Shown piece by piece: positions 1 through 11,344 of a stretch of DNA of 64,000 nt. Under the pieces are notes generated by a model. That model was not told where the DNA came from. It saw nothing but the letters and a program-made list of their open reading frames with translations, and searched no databases. The stretch spans positions 13,649,001 to 13,713,000 of the forward strand of contig NC_088327.1 of assembly GCF_036884655.1 (NCBI RefSeq), in the 5' to 3' direction. Position 1 is the stretch's first letter, and every line of letters starts with the position of its first letter. This stretch comes from Musa acuminata AAA Group. Taxonomy: Eukaryota; Streptophyta; Magnoliopsida; Zingiberales; Musaceae. Made by a program: the position numbers and the translations under genes.

Positions 1-152
1 CATATTACATTATATTTGTCCGATTATTACGACAACTTCTACCGCAATGACAACAAATCAAACCGTGTATGATGTAATAAAGGAAGCATCCCACTCCATT
101 TCTCTCACTTCTAGAATTCTAAAGCAACGGCGTCCACATAGATCGACCTCCC

Positions 153-158
153 TATAAA
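153..158 (+). promoter_or_regulatory. TATA box of the DUF761 gene
   Basis: A TATAAA hexamer lies about 137 bp upstream of the ATG at 290, a spacing that allows a TSS near 185 and a leader of roughly 100 nt rich in CTTCTT. Seen by eye only. Confidence 0.5.
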
Positions 159-289
159 GCACCACCGCCCACCATCCTACTCTTCGACGGAAAGAAACTC
201 AATCATCTCTACCTTCAACTCTCTTCCGTCGCTCTTCTCTTCTTCTTCTTCTCCTCAAGTACACCTACTACGGAAACTATTGTAAGGCC

Positions 290-850
290 ATGGCTAAGAA
301 GAAAGTGGCGGCGTTGCCCGGCCGCGCATGGAGGCAGTTGCGCGTGGCTCTTCTGTGGGTGCGCAAGGGCGGCGTGTTCAAGCGTGGCATATTCCTTGGC
401 CTCCGCGTCGTCCCCGGCTACCTCAAGAGTCTTAAACTCGGTGGCCGCCGCTCCGACAGGCTCCACTTCGGAGAGCGTGAGTTCTCCGTCGAGGAGACAC
501 CAGCTTTCCACTTCAAGACGCCTTCCATGCGGCTTCTCCGCATCCCCTGCATCACTCCTGCCGCGGACTTGGATACGGACGACGACGATCTCATCTTCGC
601 CAAGCTTGACAGGAAAAGTTACTTACCGGATAAGCATGAGACGAAAGCGGCGAGCGAGATCGGCTGCGAGGATGATGACGACGACGACAATGCGGTACTG
701 GAATGCGAGGATCATGCGGAGATGGAGGAAGAAGATGAGATCGACAGAAAGGCGGAACAGTTCATAGCAAAGTTTTACCAACAGATGAAGATGCAGCGCC
801 AGATCTCATTGCTTCGGTACAATGAGATGCTCGAGAGAGGCGTAAATTGA
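290..850 (+). CDS. DUF761 (cotton-fibre-expressed-like) protein, single exon
   Basis: Encodes 186 aa without introns. The C-terminal 35 residues (about 152-186) carry the DUF761 signature: an acidic stretch followed by IDRKAEQFIAKF and QRQISLLRYNEM, typical of plant 'cotton fibre expressed' proteins. The N-terminus is strongly basic (MAKKK, then RAWRQLRVALLWVRKGGVFKR), and residues 120-150 are dominated by Asp and Glu (a run of six Asp). There is no signal peptide and no convincing membrane span. The molecular function of the family is not established; members are small proteins often linked to stress or growth phenotypes. The start is the first ATG downstream of a plausible TATA box, and the ORF is GC-rich compared with its flanks, as in many monocot genes. 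The overlapping ORFs in other frames are shadows. Confidence 0.85.
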   Translation: MAKKKVAALPGRAWRQLRVALLWVRKGGVFKRGIFLGLRVVPGYLKSLKLGGRRSDRLHFGEREFSVEETPAFHFKTPSMRLLRIPCITPAADLDTDDDDLIFAKLDRKSYLPDKHETKAASEIGCEDDDDDDNAVLECEDHAEMEEEDEIDRKAEQFIAKFYQQMKMQRQISLLRYNEMLERGVN

Positions 851-869
851 TTTTCTGTTCATATGTTTT

Positions 870-872
<3 letters not shown>

Positions 873-914
<42 letters not shown>
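873..914. repeat. (TA)n microsatellite bracketed by a 22-bp direct repeat
   Basis: About 21 TA units lie just after the DUF761 stop codon. The sequence ATTTTCTGTTCATATGTTTT occurs immediately on both sides, so the microsatellite sits inside a short direct duplication in the 3' UTR. Its length is likely to be polymorphic. Confidence 0.85.
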
Positions 915-916
<2 letters not shown>

Positions 917-1793
917 TTTTCTGTTCATATGTTTTCTGTTCAATACACATTGCTAACAGAGATAAAGTCTAATGGTGTAGATTCCTAAGAAATTATCCAT
1001 TTTGGATGATAGATATACTCGTATGATTTTATCCTTTCGAAGTATGTAAATTTTAAAAAAATATCGAATCAAATTTAAATACGGGGAAGAAAAAAAAAAC
1101 AAAAAGACATCGGAGTCAAATTTAAAATATCTAAAGGGTTGGTGAGATTTCAAAATCAGTAGGTTGTCATTTTTACGTCCGAGCCAAAGGTCCGGTGCTA
1201 ATATGTACTCATGGTTTGGCAGTAGCTTTACAAGTTAAAACGTACCAATGTCACGTGACCCTAATCATTAATTTTTTCTTATTTTCAATAATACAAAAGT
1301 GAAAGTATAAAATTTTTGTTTCTATATTTGAGAAATTTTTACATAGTATCTTAATTTTTATAAATTTCTATAACGATATCAATTCATCAAAAGTCGTGCC
1401 ACACGATAGACAGTGTTGACAATTGACAGTTGGGAACATAAAGGAGCGCGGAACAGGCACGTCATCTCTTTGGACCATGTATTCCAAGTCGCCCCCTCCA
1501 ATCCACCACTGTGACCGCCACGTGTCTAGAGACGTCATCTATATTTCCATGAAACAAAAAAGATGTTTCCTACCGTTTCAAGTTATCCACTGGCTTACCG
1601 TCATTAGTATTGGACGACACTGCAGACGCACCCCGCATGGACAAAGTAGTACGCAATCGCTTCCTCGAACACATCGCACTTTCCCAAAGCACATCTCAAA
1701 TTCCCGGTGTGCTTCCACAAGGAGCATAGAGAGAGGGAGGGGGAAAACGAACCGATCGGTTCTAGGGATCTTGGTCGGTCGAAGGGGGAGGAG
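915..1793. other. Intergenic region and 5' flank of the HHP gene
   Basis: AT-rich to about 1400, then progressively GC-richer. No conserved ORF is recognised. In-frame upstream ATGs (for example at 1707) extend the HHP reading frame, but the extra residues do not look like the family N-terminus. It contains the short element CCACGTGTC near 1518, which includes a G-box-like CACGTG core. Confidence 0.5.
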
Positions 1794-3553
1794 ATGGAGG
1801 CGTCGGCGTTGAACCGGGGACGGCGATGGACGGTTAGGAGAGCCGGAGATTCGCCGGCGGCGCAGGGGAAGAGGCCCGGCCGTCGTCTCCGGCTGTTGCG
1901 GTACGAGGAGCTGCCGGAGTACCTCAAGGACAACGAGTTCATACTGGACCACTACCGCTCGGAGTGGCCGATTCGCGACGCCCTCCTTAGCGCCTTCGCT
2001 TGGCACAACGAGACGCTCAACGTGTGGACGTAAGTATGAACACCCATACCCGTCCGGTGAATGAATTTCGAGCTTTGATTGGGGACGTCGGATGGGGATC
2101 ATACATTTGATGATTCGTTGTTGTTGTCTTCCTTCCTGTGTTAGGCATTTGGGAGGATTCTTCCTCTTCTTGGTTTTGATGGTGGCGGAGTCGATGGCGG
2201 TGATCGATGAGGTCACTGGCGCGGTCGTCCCCGGGCTCTCAGCGTCGGCATTTCTGTAATTTCTCAATATATTATTATGTTTTAAATCAATGGTTGCTTT
2301 ATTGTTTCTTTTTTCTTAATCTATTTGCTTCCAGTTCGATGGTTAGATCTTCGAATGCCACAGAGAACAGTTGGTCAGGGAATGCTTTGCTGGTAAGTAG
2401 TATATACACGTATATGGAAAACATTTCATGATCATCAGTTATGTATGCTTCTTGCTTGCTTGCATTGTTTTCCAAGTTTTAGATAACTCATTCGAAGAAC
2501 TCACTATTTCACATGAGCTCTTTATCAGCTGGGTTCCTTTTCTTTCTGCAGTTAACTATCTCCATTCATTTTTTGCTTTGTAGTACTCCTTTGCTCGGTT
2601 AGGATGATACTTCTAGCTGGTGGAAATTAACACAATATGTTGCCAAAAAAAAAAAAAAAACCAGGAATCATCTCCTTTGCTTAATCACATACAAATAACC
2701 AGGAATCTTCTGGATCACACTAACTTTTGTCAAAGCTTAATGTCCAATCGAGCATTGTGAATCATCATTATCAAATTCAAGACCTTCTGGTTCGCATTAG
2801 GCTTTGATCTCTGTAGTAACAATCATGTAATACTTGTTCTGATGCCTCTGTTTTCACTAGGAGTCTTCAGCTCTGCAATCATCATGGCTGGGAACAACCT
2901 TCTCAGTTGATCAAGCCATACCGAGATGGCCAAGACTAGTATTTTTACTCGGATGCATGGGCTGCCTTGTCGTCAGTGCCATTTCCCACCTCCTTGCTTG
3001 CCACTCTCACAACCTCAACCTCTTCTTTTGGAGGCTTGACTATGTGGGCATCTCCCTCATGATTGTCTCATCCTTTGTTCCTCCCATCTACTATTCCTTT
3101 CTCTGCCATCCTATTGCCCGCCTCACCTACCTTTCCGCCATTGCCATGCTTGGCCTCCTCACAATCCTCACTCTTCTTGCGCCTGCCCTCTCCTCCTCAC
3201 GCTATCGCTCCTTTCGTGCCATGCTCTTCCTCGCCATGGGCTTCTTTGGGGTTGTACCAGCCGTCCATGCAATGTGGTTAAACTGGGAGCATCCTGAAGC
3301 CCATTTGGTGTTGGGATTGGAGGTAGCAATGGCCATAGCATATGCCTCAGGAGCAGGCGTGTATGTTAGCAGGATTCCTGAGAAGTGGCGACCAGGGGAG
3401 TTTGATCTCATCGGACATAGCCATCAGATATTCCATGTTCTTGTGCTTGTTGGGGCGCTTACGCACTATGTTGCCACAACTGTGCTTCTCAATTGGCTGG
3501 ACAGAGCAATGACATCATGCAGTGTGTTCTATGATTCAAGGGTTTCCTTGTGA
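1794..3553 (+). CDS. HHP4: Heptahelical transmembrane protein, HHP4-like (PAQR/AdipoR family)
   Basis: I assemble four exons: 1794-2029, 2145-2255, 2335-2392 and 2861-3553, all with GT-AG borders and consistent phase, giving about 365 aa. The family is the plant branch of PAQR/adiponectin-receptor-like seven-pass membrane proteins, implicated in hormone and sugar responses. Visible hallmarks: the N-terminal [20 protein letters not shown] and the exon-1/2 junction [14 protein letters not shown] entering TM1; [13 protein letters not shown], which supplies the first conserved His; and [19 protein letters not shown], which supplies the HxxxH pair. In AdipoRs these His residues bind zinc. Exon 4 alone carries TM2-TM7. 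Exon 2 ends just before an in-frame stop, so splicing at GTAATT is required. The loop coded by exon 3 ([15 protein letters not shown]) is variable in the family. The start at 1794 was chosen over the in-frame ATG at 1707. Assignment to HHP4 rather than HHP5 is inference. Confidence 0.88.
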
Positions 3554-6072
3554 TGGTGTGTTCCATGGCAGTGCCTTCTGTGATTCATGGTTTTCCTTGT
3601 GATGGTGTGTTACATGGAAAGACTGATTTGATGATGAGGCCAGAGAGGGATGGAGATTATAATGAAAAATGCATGAAAAACATTTGATAAGGAATTGACA
3701 GAATGTTTCATTGAAGCAAGAATTGAGGAAGATTTGCCAGCTGATGATGCTGTTTCTGTTGCATTTTTCACGATGTACTTGGTATATTGTCAGAGTATTT
3801 TTAGTAGACGTTGTGCTCAATATTCATTTATGGGAATTTTTCCTTGAGGTAGCAACCAGAGACTTTGATGCTGGCAGTGACCATCATGGGTATTGCTTCC
3901 AAAATTTTCAACATTATATGTAAACGACTTTGACTACCCTCCTATAAATAATGGCTTTGCAATGGGGCACTTAGCAACTAGCAAATATTTTGCTTAAAAT
4001 TTACAGGTAGCTCATTGGGTTCATGTTCTATGAATAGCAGGGAAAGATAGTTATTATTTTATCTGCATGTTTGCTAAGAATATTCAAGCCTAAGAATAAA
4101 AATATATAAACATTCAAATCTAAGAACAAAAATAATGTATCATGTTAATCAGCTGAATAACATCAGATGTCTATATTATTGTGGTGGCTAGTTGATAATA
4201 TTTCTGCTTGGATGATTATAGCACCTTATAAGTTGTAATTATTTGTTGTCATGAGATAAATGAAGAGTAAACTTTTATGTGTTAAGATTTTGTAAAAGCA
4301 TTAAACCTTGATCAGGAAGAAAATGGATGGGTGGAACTAGCATTTTTTAAGAGGATAATTTCATGTCCATGCAATGCCTTCTTCAGATTATAAGAATTTT
4401 CTGGATAAAGAACTTTTGAATCTGCTTTCCCTTTTTCTTTCCTTGTAGCCATGATAAATGACTCTGAGATACATGTCTAGACCCACATTTAAGTCGTAGT
4501 TCCTTTTTCTATAGTTTTGATCAGGTTATAGCATCTATATGATTTGACTCTTGATCTTTACTGTTTTCTAGCTGTATCATGCTTTATTGCTTCAACAGTC
4601 TATAACAATTTTCAAATCAACTAAATTTCCACTTTGTGGTGATTATATGCGCTCATCATTTATTCATTACTCATTCTAATCACTTGGAAGGTAGAGACTT
4701 CTCCCTGCATGTAATATTGTTTGGTTTGTGTCACCAGAGTTATGGGTGATTGATTGTCTTGAGCAACTGACTGGTTGTGTTAATTGACTTCAGTATTCAT
4801 GGCTGCTAACTTCAGCTGCACGATTGAAGATTGTCATTGATAAAGTCCTTCAGAAACTGGCTGATCATATTTATGTGATTAGAGGAGTTCATATTCTAGG
4901 TTACACTGTTCATAATATTAAGATGTATCCTTAACCTATTGGAAGTTCATCTTGGGGGGTATAAACTGGGATATGTAGGTGCCTTTAATTTGTGGGACTG
5001 GGTTCAATATTTTTGATTGATTCACTTGTCTGTTTGGTATACGCGAGGAAGTAATTTTTGGCTTTTAAGTGCTGATAATTTATCTGTTGTGGATGGTGCA
5101 TTAATATTGTGAAGTGGACTTCTACTGTGTGACCAATTTCTCCTTTTAAGTGCTGATAATTTGTCAAGACCTGAAATATCTTGTTCTTATTGTTGACTAT
5201 ATATCAACACAGATACTAGCATGTGTTAGAATCTTCTGCCGATAATCGTAGTTGTGCTTTGTCATATGAATCGATTTCTTTGATTGGTTGATGGAATATG
5301 TGTTTCCAGAATTTTTTTTAAAATGTCACTTGGATTCGAGTGATTAGTGCTGAATAAGTTTGTTGATTATTAGGTTATGAAATAGACTATTGTTAAGAGT
5401 TTCTACAAAGTACAAATTGAAGTTGTTGTATGCTAAATATCAAAGATACTTCTTGTAAATAATGAGGTTATGATTCCAAACTTTCGTGTCATACCGAAAT
5501 ATTCCAGCCATCTGATTGTGTATCGCTGCTCGATTCTCTTGGAATTATTTTTAGTAAGCTTCATATTTAATAATTGATTATTTCACCTTTGTAGATGTCA
5601 TTTTTTTTATTATTTTGTAGACTTGTTGATGGACTCTTTGGTTATTATCATGTCATGTTCAATGTGGTTATTTTTCTTGTTTTGTTGTTCTGTGTCAATA
5701 TATGTTCACCAATTCGGTCCTTGATCTATCCCGGTTAAGGAATATATATAATATGTCTATGTATTCTCTTAACTTCTCTGGAAAAAAAATATTTATATCT
5801 TTATTTATTCTCCTTTAGATATTCTCTGTCTGTCATTAGGCATCCAAAATTCTCCTATTTCGAGTCTTTTTTTTTTTTTTGGTAGAACGCTTATGAGTGG
5901 ATTTTAGATTAATTTCATTTAATGAGGATGATGACATGTTAAATCATAAGGGATACTTCAATTCTTATGAATTTGAGGTGAGTTCTCAGATTTTATGTAG
6001 CCACGCTAAATTGGAATTATTTATTTAAATATAGAAATTGAGAAAACTATTACATTGAAGTTCTAATCATAA

Positions 6073-6095
6073 AATAATAATAATAATAATAATAA
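6073..6095. repeat. (AAT)n microsatellite
   Basis: Seven to eight perfect AAT units in intergenic DNA. Confidence 0.85.
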
Positions 6096-7292
6096 GGGTT
6101 AAGGATCATAAAGTAATGGATATGTCATAGCTATCATTGCTACAGTAAAACAATTAAAAAATATATTTGTAGGAATAAAATATACTGAAATAGTACATTC
6201 ATTATATTAATAAGCATATAAAATACTATCATATGAATTCGAACATGAGATTTATCAATTATTCAACGATATACTAATCAGCAGGAGATCTCAACAAAGA
6301 TATAATTAAAATTCTAATTGATAATCAGCAACATATTATTTTCATTCATTTAAATGAACCTAAGTGATTTTATATCTTCTAATAGTTTATCATTTTCAAT
6401 TGCATAAGACCCACTAATCTTCTAGCACGTCTTAACCTTATTGATATTAAAAGTATTTATAGTGATATTAGAATGTTCAATGAAAAATTAAATATAAAAA
6501 ATATGATATATTAGACTTAAAACTAAAGGTTGTTATATCAACAGTGATATGCCAAATTATTTGAATATCTTTAAAACTACAAGTGAAATTTGAGTCTATC
6601 ATCAAACTACCTTTCATGTTAGACTAATCCTCCAACTATAAATTTAGCATTTAAATTCTTATAGCAATCGATCTCACGATCAGATAAAACACGACACTCG
6701 TAATTATTATAGTCAATTTAGTTCTACTATTGATGTGACCTTAATTAGTATTTCCAATCATCTAACCCAATGATACAAAATAAAAAATAAAAAGGACGAT
6801 TGGGTATTTTAGAACTAAATTAAGACAATTAAGAGATCCAATTAGGAATTAGAAATTTTAGAACTAGTTTAGGATAAATTAGTGTTGGGAAAAATTAAAT
6901 AATTTATCGAATAAGGCTCATAATAATCTTTTTTATAAATACTAATTTTATCTTAATAAAATTTTTGAACCACTTCGAGTTAACGAATGTGTCAAATCCC
7001 TAACTCTTCCGTCATCTTTGTATTAATCTCTTTCTCTGTTTTCTTCTCTAAAATATTTTAAATTTATATATGCATATTAATATATGATTACGATATTCAT
7101 TTATATTTTTTATTTTTGAAGGATTTTAGAGATATATTTTTAAAATTTTTAAAATTATTTTTTCTTGTTAAAGATATTTTCATCCAAATAAAAAAAAATC
7201 TCTTATGTAAAAAAAAAAAACGAGACACTATCCAAAAAAAAAAAAAACATTAGAAGCCTTTTTCGCTTTTCGTTAATAAATAGCCCTCAATG

Positions 7293-7300
7293 AAACCCTT
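7293..7300 (+). promoter_or_regulatory. Telo-box-like motif upstream of PPAN
   Basis: AAACCCTT (within AAACCCTTAGGG, a partial palindrome) lies about 265 bp upstream of the PPAN ATG, near a TATA-like AATAAATAG. Telo-boxes (AAACCCTA) are typical of plant ribosomal and ribosome-biogenesis promoters. The match is one base off the consensus. Confidence 0.45.
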
Positions 7301-7559
7301 AGGGCATCTTTTAAGCTCCCTTTCCGCGTCTTCTACCCTCTCCTTGCCTCCTCCTCACTGTTTACTCTTCCCTTTCACCTCCCCCGTCCCCTCCCCTGCC
7401 CTCTCCCTCTCCTCCGCCTCCTCTTTTCCTCCGCCCCCTCTGCCACTCCCTCCTCCTCCTCTTCCCGGCAGACGCCACTAGCACCCCTTCCTTTTTTATT
7501 CGAGCCCCACGCCACCATCAGCCTTTTTCACCGTCTCCGTTCTGAGCACTACTGAAGGA

Positions 7560-10500
7560 ATGGCCCGATTTAAGAACGTGAGTAATTGATCGCCTATCTC
7601 ATCTGTGTTCTATTTGTTTTTCTTTTGCGAATTTTGGATTTTATTTGATTTGTTGCAGAAGAACAAGAAGGCACTTGCGAGACCGGTGAAGAATCAGCCG
7701 AGCGTGGATCATATTACCGGCCAAAAGATCCCGAAAAGTTTCGTTTTCTCGAGGGGGAAACTACCGGGTCCTCTTAGGGATTTGGAATTGGATCTCCGGA
7801 AGCTTATGCTCCCGCATACCGCTTTAAAACTAAAGGTTATTGGATTCATCCCCTTAGTCCGGAAGTTGGTTTTATATGGTTTTTTTATGTCAAAAAGATT
7901 AAATAACAAAAATATAAGATCATGATGATTTAGATTAGAGAAAATTATTATGGCAAATTTTACGAGAGGAATCCAAGCGATGAGTATTGAACACTATATG
8001 TCTAATAGAGCGTCAATTTTTCGTTCGTACTTGTTTTTCTCATTATTATTACTGAGCTAGGATCAGGTAATAAATATTACAGGATATTATTTTAGATGCT
8101 GCAATAATAAAACGTGTACATAGACTAACCAGTCAGTACTCGGTGGAATTAGTTTGCCTTGTGTTTTATTGTGATTTGTTGCATCATTGTTGACTCGAAT
8201 CTATGCAACGCTAGCTAAAGAATATTCAATTTGGAATTTTTCTAAGATAACTGAAGGAACTGCTCAATATTTGGAGGTCTGACTTGAATTTCAAATGTAT
8301 GCATGTCAGTGTGTCTGCATAGTGTTTCTTTTTGGTAAATTTGTACAAGGAGCAAGAAGATGCACCTTAAGGATTGTAGCAAGGGACTTTCAGGTCTTCT
8401 GAAAATTACTAAGGAATATAAGGCTCTGTTTTGTACTTTATTGTGACCCGACTTTGATGTAATTTGAATTTTCAACTTCTTTCAGTAGATTAAAAGATTA
8501 TTTTTTGAGTGACAGGAGAAGAAAAGGAATAAACTCAAAGACTTCTTGAATGTTGCTGGGCCTATGGGTGTCACTCATTTTCTCATGATATCAAATCCGA
8601 AGAGCGTTCCCCATTTGCGTGTTGCGAGGACACCACAAGGTCCAACAATTACCTTTGAAATACAGGAGTATGCATTAGCTGCTGATATTGCTCGATCCCA
8701 GGCTCGTCCAAGTTGTCCTAAAGAACTATTTAGTAATTCACCCTTGGTAAGTTTCTTGTTGTTGTATAGCAGCATTATATCTGTTATCTTATTGTATGTT
8801 ACAATTGTATTGTTTCATTATATTTGCTTTCACATGTTTTCCATTTTTATGTGTTATATTTAGCCTTTGATATAGTATACCTTTTTGTGCCATTCACCCT
8901 TGATACAGATTGTTCTTTCTGGTTTTGGGAGTGGAGGTCAGCACCTGAAGCTTACAACAATCATGTTTCAGAACATTTTTCCAGCCATTGATATAAATAC
9001 TGTAAGTATTGAGACAATTAAATTGTAGGTGTCTTTCTCTTTTTAATATTCAACATGCATTAAAATACTTCCTGTTTTATCTTTTATTGCAGGTTAAACT
9101 TTCTTCATGCCGAAGGATTGTTTTGTTAAATTACAACAATGAAACCAAGCTGATTGATTTTCGGCATTACTCCATTCGCTTACAACCCATTGGTGTCTCT
9201 CAGAGGATTAGAAAATTTGTTCAGAAGCATGAGGTGCCAGATTTGAGGAATCTGCAGGATGTTAGTGACTTTGTGACCAAGTAAGATTTAATTCATCATT
9301 TATCAATAAATGATCATTTTTTACATCAATTATCTGGAGAAATGAACAGCCACATTTAATTTTAAGATGATTATTTCTATGATTAGGATGTAAGCTAGAT
9401 AATTCAATAGATAAAAAATGCACCATGTACATGCTCATGAACTTCATTTAATGTTGTGTGGTCTATTATTTTCTAACACAGCGATAAGTTATGCAAAAGC
9501 ACAATTATCGGTTTTCTTTGAGATTATATTTTCTATTTTTGTTACCTAGATCACATATCATAGTGATCTACGATGAAAAGTCTTGTGAATCGGGATATGA
9601 AACCAGAATCGTGTTATCATAGCTATCTAGGACGAAGAGATTGTTAATCTAGATAGAATTCCCTACCATTTCTAGAGACTAGGGTAGTGCGGTCTAGGTA
9701 ACTGTGGATTAGATGTCAAATCAATCATTTCTCCTTGAGCAATCCCCAAAAATAAAACAGAAACATAGTAGAAGTTACCATGTGACAACTTTTGATATTC
9801 GAAGGCAACCTAAACTAATGAAATTTATTTAAGATAAATTTAAATTAAAATAGTCCCATATGAAATTGTGGTTTATCACCACTTGCAATCTCTTCTTTGT
9901 CTTAAATTGCTAGTGACCTAGCATGTGAACTGAGGATTTGTTCCTGCCTCTACAAATTAAAGCCTTTTAGTTTTTTTTCCACAAGCCTTTTAGATTTGAG
10001 TATAAATTTGGCATTTCATTTAGAGTGATTGTTTACAGCATGTTGCTTTTCTTTGTGAAGAGAGTTTCCAGTGGCCCTTCTAGTCTTTTGAAATAGAGAA
10101 AGTCATTTCCAGCCGGTGATGAACACATCTTCATTGTGTCAATTAAGATTAGAGAGATTTGTTGCTTATGTACTCTGTTATTCTTCACAATATATGGAAA
10201 AATGTCCATAAAGGCCAATCTTTGTGCATAGATGCTATGTGCATTAGCACATAGTACCGTGGGTCATTGAATGCATTTTAATTAAAGAACGTGCTACAAA
10301 TAATACATATTCAATGCTGTCTAATTCACAGCTAAACACCATCAAACTTTTCTTACACTCACATACACACATATACATACATATATTTTATTGTCATTGT
10401 TTATTTGCTGATCCAAGCAAATTGCTTGTGCTGCATCATCCTGTAGGGCTGGCTATGGCTCAGAAAGTGAAGCTGATGAGGAATCAGCAACTGTAAGTTT

Positions 10501-11344
10501 GGTGAGTGATCTTGGTAGAGTAAACCGTGCATCTACAAAAAGTGCTGTTAGACTTCAGGAAATTGGACCCAGGATGACACTTCGTTTGGTCAAAATTGAG
10601 GAAGGATTATGCTCTGGAGCTGTTATATTCAGTGAGTTTGGTAAGTTTGTTTAGTTGTCTCTTGATAGTTCTCTGTGATATCCAAACCATACACTGCTTC
10701 CTATTCTACATCCTGATATGCAGCTGCCATTTCTTTTCCATTATTAATTGTCTTCTAATCAACATTGATATGTTGATTCTTGATGCAGTGAATAGTTCTC
10801 TCTTAGCTAGTATGCTTCTTTTTGGTTATGCTTGACTGAACTATTTTTTATTAGTGTGATACTTGGATAGGTAGTTTACTTTACTCAAAGCATCCATTTT
10901 AATGATTTTTAAAAGATCATGTATTTATTAGGATGCGGAGTACTTTTTTTGTATACTAATTATGTTGCTAGAAAGATCATGTATACTTTCTTTATGTACT
11001 TACTTTTTTAAAAAAAATCATGGAAATTAAAGATCATCCATTTAAAAAAAAAATTATGAATAATCTCTACCTTAGTTTACTTACTATGTTGCTATAAAGT
11101 CTCATTATGAATAGGTTGTGCTAGTTCATTGTGACTTGTTATGATCTATAATTATGTATTTAAGTGCTATGTCGAACTTTGTCATATGTAACAGCTGTAT
11201 TTAGAATAACTTTATTGTACATTGTATTATTTAATCAAATTGGATGTGTCATTGTTGTCTAATGAACTTTTGTTTTTTCTTAAATTTTCTTTTCAAGGAA
11301 AAAAACCTGATGATGCACATGAAGAAGAAGATCATGAAGACTAG
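7560..11344 (+). CDS. PPAN: Peter Pan-like / SSF1 homologue, 60S ribosome biogenesis factor (Brix domain)
   Basis: Seven exons: 7560-7577, 7659-7835, 8516-8746, 8909-9001, 9093-9280, 10447-10640 and 11298-11344, with consistent phases, giving 315 aa. PPAN/Ssf1 is a nucleolar Brix-domain protein needed for 27S pre-rRNA processing and 60S assembly. Diagnostic stretches: VDHITGQKIPKSFVFSRGK and DLRKLMLPHTALKLK (start of the Brix domain), DFLNVAGPMGVTHFLM, LRVARTPQGPT, IMFQNIFPAIDINT, LIDFRHYSIRLQPIGVSQRI, VPDLRNLQDVSDFVTKAGYG, and GPRMTLRLVKIEEGLCSG. The tiny first exon (MARFKN) starts at the only ATG compatible with the family N-terminus. The C-terminus is short and acidic (KKPDDAHEEEDHED), so the protein is somewhat shorter than the Arabidopsis homologue as I recall it. 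Exon 2 ends at a weak GTTATT donor. Single-gene unit with a long intron 5 (about 1.2 kb). Confidence 0.93.

Larger units (their letters stand above)
3554..7559. other. Long AT-rich intergenic region
   Basis: Nothing protein-coding is recognised. It begins with the HHP 3' UTR, in which a segment containing CCTTGTGATGGTGTGTT is tandemly duplicated (about 3547-3620). Two copies of CTTTTAAGTGCTGATAATTT lie 79 bp apart near 5065 and 5144. The last 270 bp (7290-7559) are a CT-rich PPAN leader and promoter. Confidence 0.5.

Noticed and set aside
1707..1793. N-terminal extension of the HHP protein from ATG 1707
   Set aside because: The 29 extra residues are purine-tract translation (HREREGEN) unlike the family N-terminus; the region reads as 5' UTR.
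1578..2267. 229-aa minus-strand ORF over HHP exons 1-2
   Set aside because: Arg/Pro-rich antisense shadow; the plus-strand exons match a known family with correct splice phases.
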